From Nocardia crassostreae (GTDB lineage Bacteria > Actinomycetota > Actinomycetes > Mycobacteriales > Mycobacteriaceae), in assembly GCF_001613405.1 (NCBI RefSeq), contig NZ_BDCH01000011.1, positions 124,001 through 188,000 of the forward strand: a DNA stretch of 64,000 nt, read 5' to 3'. This document shows, piece after piece, positions 53,241 to 63,129 of the stretch; the first letter of the stretch is position 1, and the number at the start of each line of letters is the position of its first letter. A program made the position numbers and the translations under genes. A model generated the notes under the pieces. That model was not told the DNA's origin, searched no databases, and worked only from the letters and a program-made list of their open reading frames with translations.

Positions 53241-53345
53241 TCCCGTCTCACTATGATCCAGTGCGATCGTGATTAACCTGCGGTTCGATATCGCCTCGTG
53301 ATTTTCGTATCCGCAGTTCGGCGCGTATCGGTTGTCAATCCATGA

Positions 53346-54512
<1,167 letters not shown>

Positions 54513-54513
54513 T

Positions 54514-55281
54514 CTACATGAGCGCTCCGCCGTCGACGCGGAGTTCGGTGCCGGTCATATAGCGGCCGTCATCGGAGGCCGCCATGGCCACGACGCCCGC
54601 GATGTCCTCGGGCTTGCCGAGTTTGCCGCCCTCGAGCCAGCCGGGCAGCCGGGCGAGGAGTTTCCAGTCGGCGTCGGCGGGCAGGGACAGGCCCGCGACG
54701 AGTCCGGTGCTGATGCCGCCCGGGACGATATTCACCGCGCGCAGACCCTTGTTCACGTATTCCAGCGCGAGCGTGTGGGTGAGGGCGTTGACGCCCGCCT
54801 TCGACGCGGCGTAGGCGGGCATATAGGGATTGGCGCCGAAAGCCGCTGTGGAGGAGAAGTTCACGATGACGCCGCGGCCGGAGTCGACCAGTGCGGGCAG
54901 GGCCGCCTGGCACATGAGGAAGGTGCCGGTGAGGTTCACCGAGATGACCTGATTCCAGGTTTCGAGGGGCAGCTCGTGGGTGTGGCCCGCGCGCATGATG
55001 CCCGCGCCGTTGACGAGAACGTCCAGGCCGCCGAGGAATTCGAGGGCTTCGGTGGCGGCGGCGCGGACGGATTCCGGATCGGCGATATCGAGGCGGATGG
55101 TGTGCAGCCGGTCGCGCTGATCGGCGGGGACGCCTTCGATGGTGGCCGCCAGACCCTGCTCGTTGATATCGGCGGCGACCAGCTTCGCCCCTTCCTCGAG
55201 GAGGCGCAGGGCCACCCCCTGGCCGATGCCGGAACCGGCTCCCGTGACTAGTACTCGACGTCCGTCGTATCTGCGCAACAT
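54514..55281 (-). CDS. Short-chain dehydrogenase/reductase
   Basis: A 255-residue classical SDR: VLVTGAGSGIGQGVAL, Asp of VAADINEQG, NGAGIMRAG and catalytic NFSSTAAFG with YAASK. The C-terminus (YMTGTELRVDGGALM) is of the FabG type. It converges with rpfB, with the stops 1 base apart, and belongs to a block inserted between rpfB and ksgA relative to M. tuberculosis. Confidence 0.88.
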   Translation of the reverse strand: MLRRYDGRRVLVTGAGSGIGQGVALRLLEEGAKLVAADINEQGLAATIEGVPADQRDRLHTIRLDIADPESVRAAATEALEFLGGLDVLVNGAGIMRAGHTHELPLETWNQVISVNLTGTFLMCQAALPALVDSGRGVIVNFSSTAAFGANPYMPAYAASKAGVNALTHTLALEYVNKGLRAVNIVPGGISTGLVAGLSLPADADWKLLARLPGWLEGGKLGKPEDIAGVVAMAASDDGRYMTGTELRVDGGALM

Positions 55282-55329
55282 GGCGAGAAATTAGAACAAG
55301 TTCCAGCGCGCGTCAATGACAATGCCCAA

Positions 55330-55406
55330 CTCTCGGGGGCTCTCAGGGGCTTCGCCCCCGAACCCCCAGCAGCATTTGGGGGCTCCGCCCCCGAGCCCCT
55401 GGGGGC
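55330..55406. repeat. GC-rich palindromic repeat (REP-like)
   Basis: CTCTCGGGGGCTCTCAGGGG followed by CTTCGCCCCCG hairpins and a second GGGGGCTCCGCCCCC unit. It shares the CTCTCAGGGGC start with the pair at 35099-35185. It lies in the 233-base gap between divergent SDR and lipase genes. Confidence 0.6.
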
Positions 55407-55514
55407 GTGCCGGATCGAGTTGCCAGAGAATTCTCAAACTGGGCAATCGATCAGTTACGTAAACTCGGCCCGGCACACAAATTGTCTGTGGGTCGGGGAT
55501 CTGATGGAGGATTC

Positions 55515-56672
55515 ATGCGGTTGTTCGATTGGCGCACGCGGATTTTCACCGCGGCTGTGGCGATGACGGGGGCTGTACTGCTCCTTCCGGGCGCTCCGGC
55601 TCAGGCGGCTCCGGCGGGTGCGGTGATCGAGGCGGCCGCGCAGGGTGAACTCCGGGGCATTCCCAATGCCTACATCATCGACTACTGGACCACCCGCTCC
55701 AATGGCGAGCCGGTGCAGGCGAGCGGGGCGCTCTATCTGCCGGACGGTCCGGCTCCGGCGGGCGGCTGGCCGATCATGGCCTACAACCACGGCACCTCCG
55801 GGCTGGGCATGGGCTGCGGCGGGCAGACCGACATCACGCGCATCAACCGCGGTCCGGAAGCCGCCATGCTGCGGAAGTTCGTCGACCAGGGCTTCGCGGT
55901 CGTCGCGCCCGACTATCTCGGGCTCGGCCGCTTCGATACCGGGCCGCACCCGTACCTCGAAGTGCGGAGCGAGGCGAGCGCCACCATCGATCTGGTCAAG
56001 GCCGCCCGCGCGGCCCGGCCCGGACTGTCGCGCACCTGGTCGGTGATCGGCTTCTCGCAGGGCGGGCACGCGGCGCTGAGTGCGGCGCACTTGCAGGCGA
56101 GCACCGCGCCGGATTTGGATTTCCGGGGCGTCATCGCCGTCGATCCGGCCTCCGATGTGGAGAAGGTGATGCCGTTCATCGGTCCGTACGTGCCGGGCAT
56201 TCCGGGCGAGAACGGTGCGGCCGTCAATGGTTTCGTGGTCAGCATGCTGGTCGGCCTGCGCGAGACGCATCCGGAACTGGACCTGAACGGCTATCTCACC
56301 CCGCGCGGCCGCGAGGTGCTGGATCGAGCCTCGACCATGTGTTTCGGCGACATGATGAAGGCCGTCGGCGACATCTCGATAGGGGAGATGGTGAACCGCC
56401 CGCTCGGTGACGAGCGCTTCCACGCGGTCATCGACGAGTACATGACGCTGCCGACCTCCGGGTACGACGCGCCGATCCTATTGCTGCTCAATGCCACCGA
56501 TATCACCGTGCCCTCACCGCTGCACGCGGGGCTGGCCGCGCAGCTCGCCGCCAATGGGGTCGCGTACGAGACGGTGGTGGGCACGGGCCAGCACACCGAG
56601 GTGAGTCCGCAGATGTGGGCGGCCGTGGACCGGTTCACCGCCCGGGTGCTGTCCACACCGGTCACGCCCTGA
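55515..56672 (+). CDS. Secreted lipase, tandem paralogue 1
   Basis: About 385 residues with a signal peptide (IFTAAVAMTGAVLLLPG, cleavage after AQA). It is a secretory-lipase-type alpha/beta hydrolase: IMAYNHGTSGLGMGCGG (oxyanion region), nucleophile Ser in [12 protein letters not shown], Asp in LLLLNATDITVPSPLHA and His in GTGQHTEVSPQMW. TGGAGG precedes the ATG at 55515. First of three paralogues to 59120; likely targets are lipid esters outside the cell. Confidence 0.88.
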   Translation: MRLFDWRTRIFTAAVAMTGAVLLLPGAPAQAAPAGAVIEAAAQGELRGIPNAYIIDYWTTRSNGEPVQASGALYLPDGPAPAGGWPIMAYNHGTSGLGMGCGGQTDITRINRGPEAAMLRKFVDQGFAVVAPDYLGLGRFDTGPHPYLEVRSEASATIDLVKAARAARPGLSRTWSVIGFSQGGHAALSAAHLQASTAPDLDFRGVIAVDPASDVEKVMPFIGPYVPGIPGENGAAVNGFVVSMLVGLRETHPELDLNGYLTPRGREVLDRASTMCFGDMMKAVGDISIGEMVNRPLGDERFHAVIDEYMTLPTSGYDAPILLLLNATDITVPSPLHAGLAAQLAANGVAYETVVGTGQHTEVSPQMWAAVDRFTARVLSTPVTP

Positions 56673-56756
56673 GTGGCAAGTCCATAGCAAACCAACCTGT
56701 CGTTAGACTCCCCGGAAGATCAAGACTGCTTTCGGGGTGGGACTGATGGAGGTCGT

Positions 56757-57932
56757 ATGCGTATGAACAGCGTTGTTGCTCGCAGCCTTATTGCGTCTGC
56801 CCTGACCATGAGCGCGCTGACGGTGCTGCCGGTGGGCGCCGCGCACGCCGACGCGCCGGGCGCGCTCATCTCGGCAACCGCTCAGCCCGCGGGCTGGCAC
56901 AACGGGATTCCGAACGGTTCGGTCGTCGAATACTGGACGACGCGATCCAATGGCGAGGCCGTGAAGGCGAGCGGTGCCATGTTCATCCCAGACGGTCCCG
57001 CCCCCGCGGGCGGCTGGCCGATCATGGCCTACGACCACGGCACCACCGGGCTCGGCATGGGCTGCGGCGGCCAGGCCGATCCGGCCTCCGCGCCGTATCC
57101 GAACGAGCGGGGCGCCGAGGACGGCATCATGAAGTACTTCGTCTCGAAGGGCTTCGCCGTCGTCGCGCCCGACTATCTCGGGCTCGGCCGCTTCGACACC
57201 GGACCGCACCCGTATCTGGAGGTGCGCAGCGAGGCGACCTCGACCATCGATCTCGTGCGCGCCGCCCGATCCGCCGACCCGCGGCTCTCGCGTACCTGGG
57301 CGGCGACCGGTGTGTCGCAGGGCGGGCAGGCGGCGCTGGGCACGAGCAACCTCCAGGTAAGCGCCGCACCGGATCTCGACTTCCGGGGCACCATCGCCAT
57401 CGACCCGGCCTCGGATGTCGAGAAGGTGGCTCCGTTCGTGGGCCCGTGGTTCCCGGAGCTGCCCGGCTCGACCGGCGCCGGAATCGACAGCTTCGTGGTC
57501 AGCATTCTGGCCGGGGTGCGGGCGGCCCGGCCGCACGCACAGCTCGACAGCTATCTGAGCGAGCGCGGCAGGCAGATGCTGGATCAGGCCGGGGACCAAT
57601 GCCTGCCGGGAATCATCGACGACATGTCGGGCGTCTCCATCGGCGATCTGCTGTCGCGGCCGCTGTCGGAGGGCCCGCTCCCGGCGGTGCTCAACGACTA
57701 CATGGGCGTGCCGGTGCGCGGTTACGATGCGCCGATTCTGTTGCTGGTCAACGTAACCGATACGACCGTGCCCTCGCCGCTGCATGCCGCGCTGGCGGCG
57801 CAGTTCGCCGCCAATGGCGTAGATTTCCGGACGGTGACGGGCACGGGTAGGCACACTCAGCTGAATCCGCAGATGTGGGCGGCCATCGACGAGTTCACCG
57901 ATCGAATTCTCGCAACGCCCACACACCCCTGA
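56757..57932 (+). CDS. Secreted lipase, tandem paralogue 2
   Basis: A 391-residue paralogue of its neighbours. Signal peptide to [24 protein letters not shown]; nucleophile Ser in TGVSQGGQAAL (Gln replaces His after the GG); acid in VNVTDTTVPSPLHA; His in GTGRHTQLNPQMW. GGAGG at 56748-56752 could serve the ATG at 56757 or 56763. It lies 84 bases after the first lipase gene. Confidence 0.88.
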   Translation: MRMNSVVARSLIASALTMSALTVLPVGAAHADAPGALISATAQPAGWHNGIPNGSVVEYWTTRSNGEAVKASGAMFIPDGPAPAGGWPIMAYDHGTTGLGMGCGGQADPASAPYPNERGAEDGIMKYFVSKGFAVVAPDYLGLGRFDTGPHPYLEVRSEATSTIDLVRAARSADPRLSRTWAATGVSQGGQAALGTSNLQVSAAPDLDFRGTIAIDPASDVEKVAPFVGPWFPELPGSTGAGIDSFVVSILAGVRAARPHAQLDSYLSERGRQMLDQAGDQCLPGIIDDMSGVSIGDLLSRPLSEGPLPAVLNDYMGVPVRGYDAPILLLVNVTDTTVPSPLHAALAAQFAANGVDFRTVTGTGRHTQLNPQMWAAIDEFTDRILATPTHP

Positions 57933-57959
57933 AACGCCTTTGCACCCCTGAGAGGACCC

Positions 57960-59120
57960 ATGCCAGCGACCGGCGCGCTCGCGCGACATCTGACCATTGC
58001 CGCGATGCTCGCGAGCGCGCTGTTGGCGGCGCCCGCCGGTCCGGCGCGAGCCGCCGCACCGGGCACGCTGATCTCGGCGACCGCGCAACCGGCCGGATTT
58101 CACGATCAGCCGAACGGATCGGTGCTGACCTACTGGACGACCCGCTCCACTGGTGAGCCGGTGCGCGCCAGCGGCGCGCTGCTCGTGCCGGACGGTCCGG
58201 CCCCCGCGGGCGGCTGGCCGATCATGGCCTACGACCACGGCACCTCCGGACTGGGTCCCGGCTGCGGCGGGATGAGCGGTCCGGATCCGGTGAGCAGTCA
58301 GAACACCGACAATCGGATTCGATACCTGCTATCGCGCGGATTCGCCGTCGCCGCACCGGATTACCTCGGGCTGGGGCTGTTCGACACCGGGCCGCATCCC
58401 TATCTCGAATTGCGCACCGAGGCGACCGCCACCATCGATATGGTCAAGGCCGCGCGGGCGGCCCGGCCGGATCTCTCGCGCACCTGGGCGGTCACCGGAT
58501 TCTCGCAGGGCGGACACGCGGCGCTGGGCGCGGCGAACCTGCAGGCGAGTGTGGCGCCGGAACTCGACCTCCGCGGTGTGATCGCCGTCGATCCGGCCTC
58601 GGATATCGAGAAGGTCGTGCCGTTCCTCGGGCCCACCGTGCCCGCCATTCCCATTTCGACCAGTGATGAGGCCGTGGGGCTGCTGGTCACCATCCTGGCC
58701 GGGCTGCGCGCGGTGCATCCGGAGCTCGATGTCGACGGGTATCTGACGCCGCGCGGTCGCGAGATCGTCGATGCGGCCGGGAGCCGGTGCTATTACGACA
58801 TCGCCCGCTCGGTCGGCGGCGCGTCCGTCGGGGAACTGCTGTCCCGCACGCTCGACGATCCGACCTTCCGGGCCACCATCGACGAGTACATGCGGATTCC
58901 CACCACCGGCTACACCGCGCCGATCCTGTTGCTGCTCAATGCCGCCGATATGGTGGTGCCCTCACCGCTGCACGCGGCGCTCGCGGCGCAGTTCACCGCG
59001 GCGGGTGTGAGCTACGAGACAGTCGTCGGCGTCGGGGCGCACGTCCAGCTCTCGCCGCAGATGTACGCGGCGATGGACGAGTTCACCACCCGTATGCTGG
59101 CTACTCCGACCGTGTCCTGA
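57960..59120 (+). CDS. Secreted lipase, tandem paralogue 3
   Basis: A 386-residue paralogue. Signal peptide [18 protein letters not shown], cleavage after [20 protein letters not shown]; nucleophile Ser in [11 protein letters not shown]; acid in [14 protein letters not shown]; His in [13 protein letters not shown]. It shares the mature N-terminus [13 protein letters not shown] with paralogue 2, so these two are the closest pair. Starts 27 bases after paralogue 2; the small Cys-rich gene follows after 12 bases. Confidence 0.88.
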   Translation: MPATGALARHLTIAAMLASALLAAPAGPARAAAPGTLISATAQPAGFHDQPNGSVLTYWTTRSTGEPVRASGALLVPDGPAPAGGWPIMAYDHGTSGLGPGCGGMSGPDPVSSQNTDNRIRYLLSRGFAVAAPDYLGLGLFDTGPHPYLELRTEATATIDMVKAARAARPDLSRTWAVTGFSQGGHAALGAANLQASVAPELDLRGVIAVDPASDIEKVVPFLGPTVPAIPISTSDEAVGLLVTILAGLRAVHPELDVDGYLTPRGREIVDAAGSRCYYDIARSVGGASVGELLSRTLDDPTFRATIDEYMRIPTTGYTAPILLLLNAADMVVPSPLHAALAAQFTAAGVSYETVVGVGAHVQLSPQMYAAMDEFTTRMLATPTVS

Positions 59121-59132
59121 GAGGAAGCATCC

Positions 59133-59267
59133 ATGTGCCAGCCCGTCCGTTGTACCTGCGGCAAGATCACCTGGTCCGGCTGCGGTGAGCACATTGCCGA
59201 GGTCCAGGCCGCGGTACCCGCCGACCAGTGGTGCGCGGGCCACGACGACGCCTCCGGAGACAACTGA
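59133..59267 (+). CDS. 44-residue Cys-rich protein, possible zinc-binding
   Basis: [20 protein letters not shown] starts the protein; the rest includes [17 protein letters not shown]. Five Cys and two His in 44 residues (C-x4-C-x-C, then GCGEH and WCAGH) suggest a small zinc-binding fold. GAGGAAG at 59121 gives a strong ribosome site. It lies between the lipases and ksgA. Function unknown. Confidence 0.7.
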   Translation: MCQPVRCTCGKITWSGCGEHIAEVQAAVPADQWCAGHDDASGDN

Positions 59268-59295
59268 CCCGGCGGTCCTTGATAGGTTTCGGAGA

Positions 59296-60177
59296 ATGTC
59301 CGACACCGAAATCGCTGGTCGAGGTAAAGCCGCTCTGCTGGGTCCCGCCGAAGTGCGCGAGCTGGCCGAGCGATTCGGCGTACGGCCGACCAAGCAGCTC
59401 GGGCAGAACTTCGTCCACGATGCCAACACCATGCGACGGATCGTCACCACGGCGGGCGTCGGCCGCGACGATGTGGTGCTCGAGGTCGGGCCGGGTCTGG
59501 GCTCGCTGACCCTGGCGCTGCTGGATGTGGTGGACCGGGTGATCGCCGTCGAGATCGATCCGACCCTGGCCGGGCATCTGCCGGAGACCGTGCGCGACCG
59601 GGCGCCCGAACTCGCCGACCGGCTGAGCGTGGTCGGCATGGATGCCATGAAGGTGACCCGCGCCGATCTCCCCGCCGAGCCCACCGCGCTGGTCGCCAAT
59701 CTGCCCTACAACGTGGCGGTGCCCGTCCTGCTCCACCTCATGGCCGAATTGCCGAGCATCCGAACGGCTTTGGTCATGGTGCAGCTCGAGGTCGCCGACC
59801 GGCTGGCCGCCGAACCCGGCGGCCGCATCTACGGCGTCCCCAGCGTGAAGGCGGGCTTCTTCGGCACCGTCCGTCGCGCGGGAACTGTTGGCCGCCAAAT
59901 CTTCTGGCCGGTACCGCAGGTCGAGTCCGGGCTGGTGCGCATCGACCGCTTCGCGGAATCGCCGTGGCCGCAGGACATCGACTTCCGTCGCCGCGTCTTC
60001 GCCGTCGTCGATGCCGCATTCGCCCAGCGCCGCAAGACCTTACGCGCCGCCCTCGCCACCTGGGCCGGTTCTCCCGCGGAGGCCGAGCTCCGCCTCGTTG
60101 CCGCGGGCATCGCACCCACCGCCCGTGGCGAAACCCTGGAAACCGCGGCCTTCGTCCGCCTCGCCGAACAGGTCTAG
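59296..60177 (+). CDS. rsmA: 16S rRNA (adenine(1518/1519)-N6)-dimethyltransferase KsgA
   Basis: A 293-residue SAM methyltransferase (Rv1010) that dimethylates two adenines in 16S rRNA helix 45. Motifs are [29 protein letters not shown] (SAM loop), [11 protein letters not shown], the catalytic [11 protein letters not shown] and the C-terminal [12 protein letters not shown]. The ATG at 59296 follows CGGAGA. It ends before the terminator at 60185. In M. tuberculosis ispE follows; here a type VII cassette intervenes. Confidence 0.96.
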   Translation: MSDTEIAGRGKAALLGPAEVRELAERFGVRPTKQLGQNFVHDANTMRRIVTTAGVGRDDVVLEVGPGLGSLTLALLDVVDRVIAVEIDPTLAGHLPETVRDRAPELADRLSVVGMDAMKVTRADLPAEPTALVANLPYNVAVPVLLHLMAELPSIRTALVMVQLEVADRLAAEPGGRIYGVPSVKAGFFGTVRRAGTVGRQIFWPVPQVESGLVRIDRFAESPWPQDIDFRRRVFAVVDAAFAQRRKTLRAALATWAGSPAEAELRLVAAGIAPTARGETLETAAFVRLAEQV

Positions 60178-60184
60178 AACACGA

Positions 60185-60222
60185 AAAAGGGCCGCCCGGA
60201 GGACTATCCGGGCGGCCCCTTC
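60185..60222. terminator. Bidirectional terminator after ksgA
   Basis: GGGCCGCCCGGA at 60189-60200 pairs with TCCGGGCGGCCC at 60207-60218, flanked by AAAAA on the left and CTTC on the right, between convergent ksgA and LpqN-like genes. Confidence 0.8.
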
Positions 60223-60228
60223 GAATTC

Positions 60229-60747
60229 TCAAGCCGAGATGGTCAACCCATTCACGATGGCCGCCGCATCCCCGCCGTCATGCTCTTCCTTGGTGGTCAC
60301 CGTCAGCTGCACCAGGTACTGCTCGGCCCCGATTCCCACCACGATGTACCGGTTGTACGCCCACAGCGTCAACGGCTCCACCACGTAGGTGCCGGTAATC
60401 GCACTGGACGGGTACCCCGCGAACTCCCCACTGTCGGTATCGATATCCCGCCACTCCGGCAGCCGCCGCGCATCGGTGAACCCGCACTCCAGCAGCTCGA
60501 TGGCATTCACGGTCTCCGACAACTTCCCCAGCAGCAGCACCGCATTATCGGCCCACCCGCCCTCCGGCGCGGTAGCCCACACCCCGTACGCCCCCGGAAA
60601 CGCGGCCGCGGGCACCTCCTGCCACCCCTCCGGAACCGGCATCGAAATCACCGGCGCCCCAGGCGTACCCGCCTCCACAGCACTGACCTGCCCCCCCGCG
60701 GTAGCAAGGTACTCGGCAAGACTCGGCAGCGAACCGGTCGACGTCAT
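60229..60747 (-). CDS. LpqN/LpqT-domain protein without signal peptide
   Basis: A 172-residue protein matching the LpqN/LpqT fold: SLAEYLATAGGQVSAVEAG, PEGWQEVPAAAFPGAYGVW, NAVLLLGKLSETVNAIELL and YLVQLTVTTKEEHDGGDAAAIVNGL. Unlike LpqN itself it has no lipobox or signal peptide, so it is cytoplasmic here. ATGA overlap with the upstream membrane protein gene. Last gene of the type VII cassette; a chaperone or immunity role is possible but not shown. Confidence 0.75.
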   Translation of the reverse strand: MTSTGSLPSLAEYLATAGGQVSAVEAGTPGAPVISMPVPEGWQEVPAAAFPGAYGVWATAPEGGWADNAVLLLGKLSETVNAIELLECGFTDARRLPEWRDIDTDSGEFAGYPSSAITGTYVVEPLTLWAYNRYIVVGIGAEQYLVQLTVTTKEEHDGGDAAAIVNGLTISA

Positions 60748-61678
60748 GGAATCTCCTCCTCGGCTTCACGGAACAGACGGTCGCGCTCACGCAGCGTAGG
60801 CGGCGCGAACCACACCGCCGCATCCGGGCGTGCCACCAACTGCCGCTGTGCGGGGTGCTCCTTCAGGTACCACATGATCGCCAGCAGCGTATTCGGCTCG
60901 CAGGCCAGCAGATACACGGGAATCCCGATCCGGTCCGGTGTATCGAACATCTTGTGTTGAATCGGCTCACGCGGCGTACGGAGTCCGATTGCGATCAGCG
61001 GCTTGTCACCGGCTTGAGCCGATGGTCGGCAGGTGGTCGCAGTGAGCGATTCGATGTCGTCCCACGCGATGAAATGTTCCTTGTGGACTCGGATGAGCGG
61101 CGCGATCATGGCGCGCCGGACGCCGTCCGGATAGAGCTCGATCTCCCATCGGGTGTACATCACCATGAAGAACACGAAGCACAGTGCCAAGGTGACACCG
61201 AATACGAGCGCTATGGTCGCTCCTCCGGAATTGTCCTTCGAAACCGGAAGCAGGTCGCCGCCGGTGCCCTGCTTCCACGCCAGCCAGGACGAAATCCCGT
61301 ATACCGCACCGCCCCCAGAATCACCATGAGCGGCAGCGCGAGTGACATTGTGCGGCTGGCGATTCCCGGACTGTGAGGACCGCTGCGCCGGTACCGCGTT
61401 CCGTGACGGCGCGAATCGCCCTGGAAGAGTCCGGCTGTCGATATGACCAGAAAGATGAATCCGACTGCGAGCACGAGGAAGCCGAATGAGCCGACCGCTG
61501 TGTAGACGTGGTTCGCCCGCAGTCCGTCGCCGACCATGATCCAACCCGCAATGACCGCCAGTGCGGTCGCACCGGCGAGGAACAGATACGGGACGACCGA
61601 TCCGGCAACCGTCTTGCGGATCGGCCACTCGGGCTTCCATTCGACCTCCGGGAATACCGGATCCGGCGATGTCATCAT
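60744..61678 (-). pseudogene. Membrane protein with C-terminal PH-like domain, -1 frameshift
   Basis: The ATG at 61678 overlaps the effector stop (ATGA). The first part has two hydrophobic helices (VVPYLFLAGATALAVIAGWI, VLAVGFIFLVISTAGLF) and begins a third before a frame change near 61314 in a run of five G. The continuation GGAVYGISSWLAWKQG, a fourth helix (IALVFGVTLALCFVFFMVMY) and a PH-like region (WEIELYPDGVRRAMIAPLIR, EHFIAWDDIESL) are in the other frame. One missing G repairs it to about 311 residues. Alternatively a programmed shift. Confidence 0.75.
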
Positions 61679-62706
61679 GACCACAATTTCTGGATGGCCT
61701 TCGAGCCGCCCCACGACACCAGACCGCCGACGACCGTACCGACAACCAGGCCAGCGGCTGTTCCGACGCCGGGAACCACCGAGCCGATCGCCATGCCGGT
61801 CACAGCCGACGTTGCGAGACTCCCCATCACGCCGCCCGCCACCATTCCTGCGGCCGTCCCTGCGCTCTCGCTGACGATTGCCTTGGTGACGTTTCCATCA
61901 TCCTCGATGTCGTTGACGATGGCCGGAACGGTGCCGACGATATTGCCGAGGACTCCGAACCGGCTCATGCCGCTCGTCCACTTGCCGCGCTCTCCCCAGT
62001 TCTGGACCCACTTCAGGACGCCCGAGTCACCGGCTTCGGTGGCTGCTTGCTGCAGTCCCATGCGCTGCACCTCGGTCATCGTCCCGATGATGGTGCTGGC
62101 GGTGGTGGATGGGATGTCCGGAGCCCAGGAGAAGGTTGGGTGGGTGGCGATTTCGTCGGGGACGGCGTCGGGGTCCTGCTTCTTGATCTTCTGGATTTCG
62201 GCGGTGATGGCCGTCAGGGCTTCGGGTGGGGCCATGCGGTGGAGTTCGCCGACGGCTTCGGTGATCTTCGCGCCCCAGGTGGCGTCGGCGGTGAGGAGGG
62301 TGGACAGCAGGCCGGAGAGGCGTTGGAGTTCCAGGCCCTGTTCGGAATTCCAGTCTTCGACGCCGGTGATGGTCCAGTCGTCGGAGACGGCGACGGGTGG
62401 GGTGACGTAGAGCTGGAAGATGGTTTTGATTTCGGCCAGGGGGTGTTCCATGGCGTTGAACGCGCCTACGCAGGTCGCGCCCAAGTCGTCGTAGGCCGTG
62501 ACGATGGCGCGCATCTGGGTGCGTTCGCGTTCGGCTTTGGCGTCGGCGGCGGTGCCCGCTTCGCCTTGCCAGTCGAGGCCGTCGTGGATGGCGGTGTACT
62601 GGGAGTCGGACGCCTTCAGGATGGCGTCGGCGATTGTGGTGGCGGCGTCGCCGGTCTTGGAGAGGCCGGAGACATCCCAGGCGCGGACTTCGGCGGGGGT
62701 CGGCAT
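61675..62706 (-). CDS. WXG-containing type VII secretion cargo with glycine-zipper tail
   Basis: A 343-residue protein. The helical N-terminal half contains a central W-x-G (LDWQGEAG near residue 46), as in ESX cargo hairpins. The C-terminal about 90 residues are glycine-zipper hydrophobic (AGTAAGMVAGGVMGSLATSA, GVGTAAGLVVGTVVGGLVSW), resembling membrane-inserting regions of secreted toxins. It starts 3 bases after the EspC-like gene and is coupled to the membrane protein downstream. The role is inferred. Confidence 0.75.
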   Translation of the reverse strand: MPTPAEVRAWDVSGLSKTGDAATTIADAILKASDSQYTAIHDGLDWQGEAGTAADAKAERERTQMRAIVTAYDDLGATCVGAFNAMEHPLAEIKTIFQLYVTPPVAVSDDWTITGVEDWNSEQGLELQRLSGLLSTLLTADATWGAKITEAVGELHRMAPPEALTAITAEIQKIKKQDPDAVPDEIATHPTFSWAPDIPSTTASTIIGTMTEVQRMGLQQAATEAGDSGVLKWVQNWGERGKWTSGMSRFGVLGNIVGTVPAIVNDIEDDGNVTKAIVSESAGTAAGMVAGGVMGSLATSAVTGMAIGSVVPGVGTAAGLVVGTVVGGLVSWGGSKAIQKLWS

Positions 62707-62709
62707 GGC

Positions 62710-63030
62710 CTATTTCTCCGCGTGGGGGTCGCCGGAGTTGAGGTCCGCCAGTGCGGCGATGCGCTGGGCCGAGTCGAGGTCGGTGCCCTTGTACTCGTTG
62801 GCGGAGTGGGCGAGGACGGCGGAGAACTCGTTGAAGCGGGCCTTCAGGACATCCTTGGCGGTGCGGCTGGCCGGGTCGGCGGCGGCGAGGGCCGCGCCGA
62901 CCGTGGAGCCGGGCAAGGCTTTGGCTACCGGTTCCGCGCCCAGTTTCGGGGCGTCGTCGATCTCCTTGGGGAGCAGGGCTATGGCGCCCGCCGCCAGGCG
63001 TAGACCCTCGGGATTCACTTGGAAAGCCAT
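62710..63030 (-). CDS. EspC-like type VII secretion partner
   Basis: About 106 residues resembling the T7SS EspC family: FQVNPEGLRLAAGAIALLP start, a loop, then FNEFSAVLAHSANEYKGTDLDSAQRIAAL. These small helical proteins pair with a larger cargo and carry the export signal (YxxxD/E type; here YKGTD). The ATG at 63030 fits the family start; its ribosome site is weak. Three bases separate it from the WXG cargo, suggesting co-folding. Confidence 0.75.
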   Translation of the reverse strand: MAFQVNPEGLRLAAGAIALLPKEIDDAPKLGAEPVAKALPGSTVGAALAAADPASRTAKDVLKARFNEFSAVLAHSANEYKGTDLDSAQRIAALADLNSGDPHAEK

Positions 63031-63129
63031 ATCGGCCCCCTTGCTGAAGCATGAATGTGGGGCGGGCCGGAAGCCGCCGGACGAACCGACGCTACCGACC
63101 CGCCCCACGGATCAGCAAATTATGGGCAC

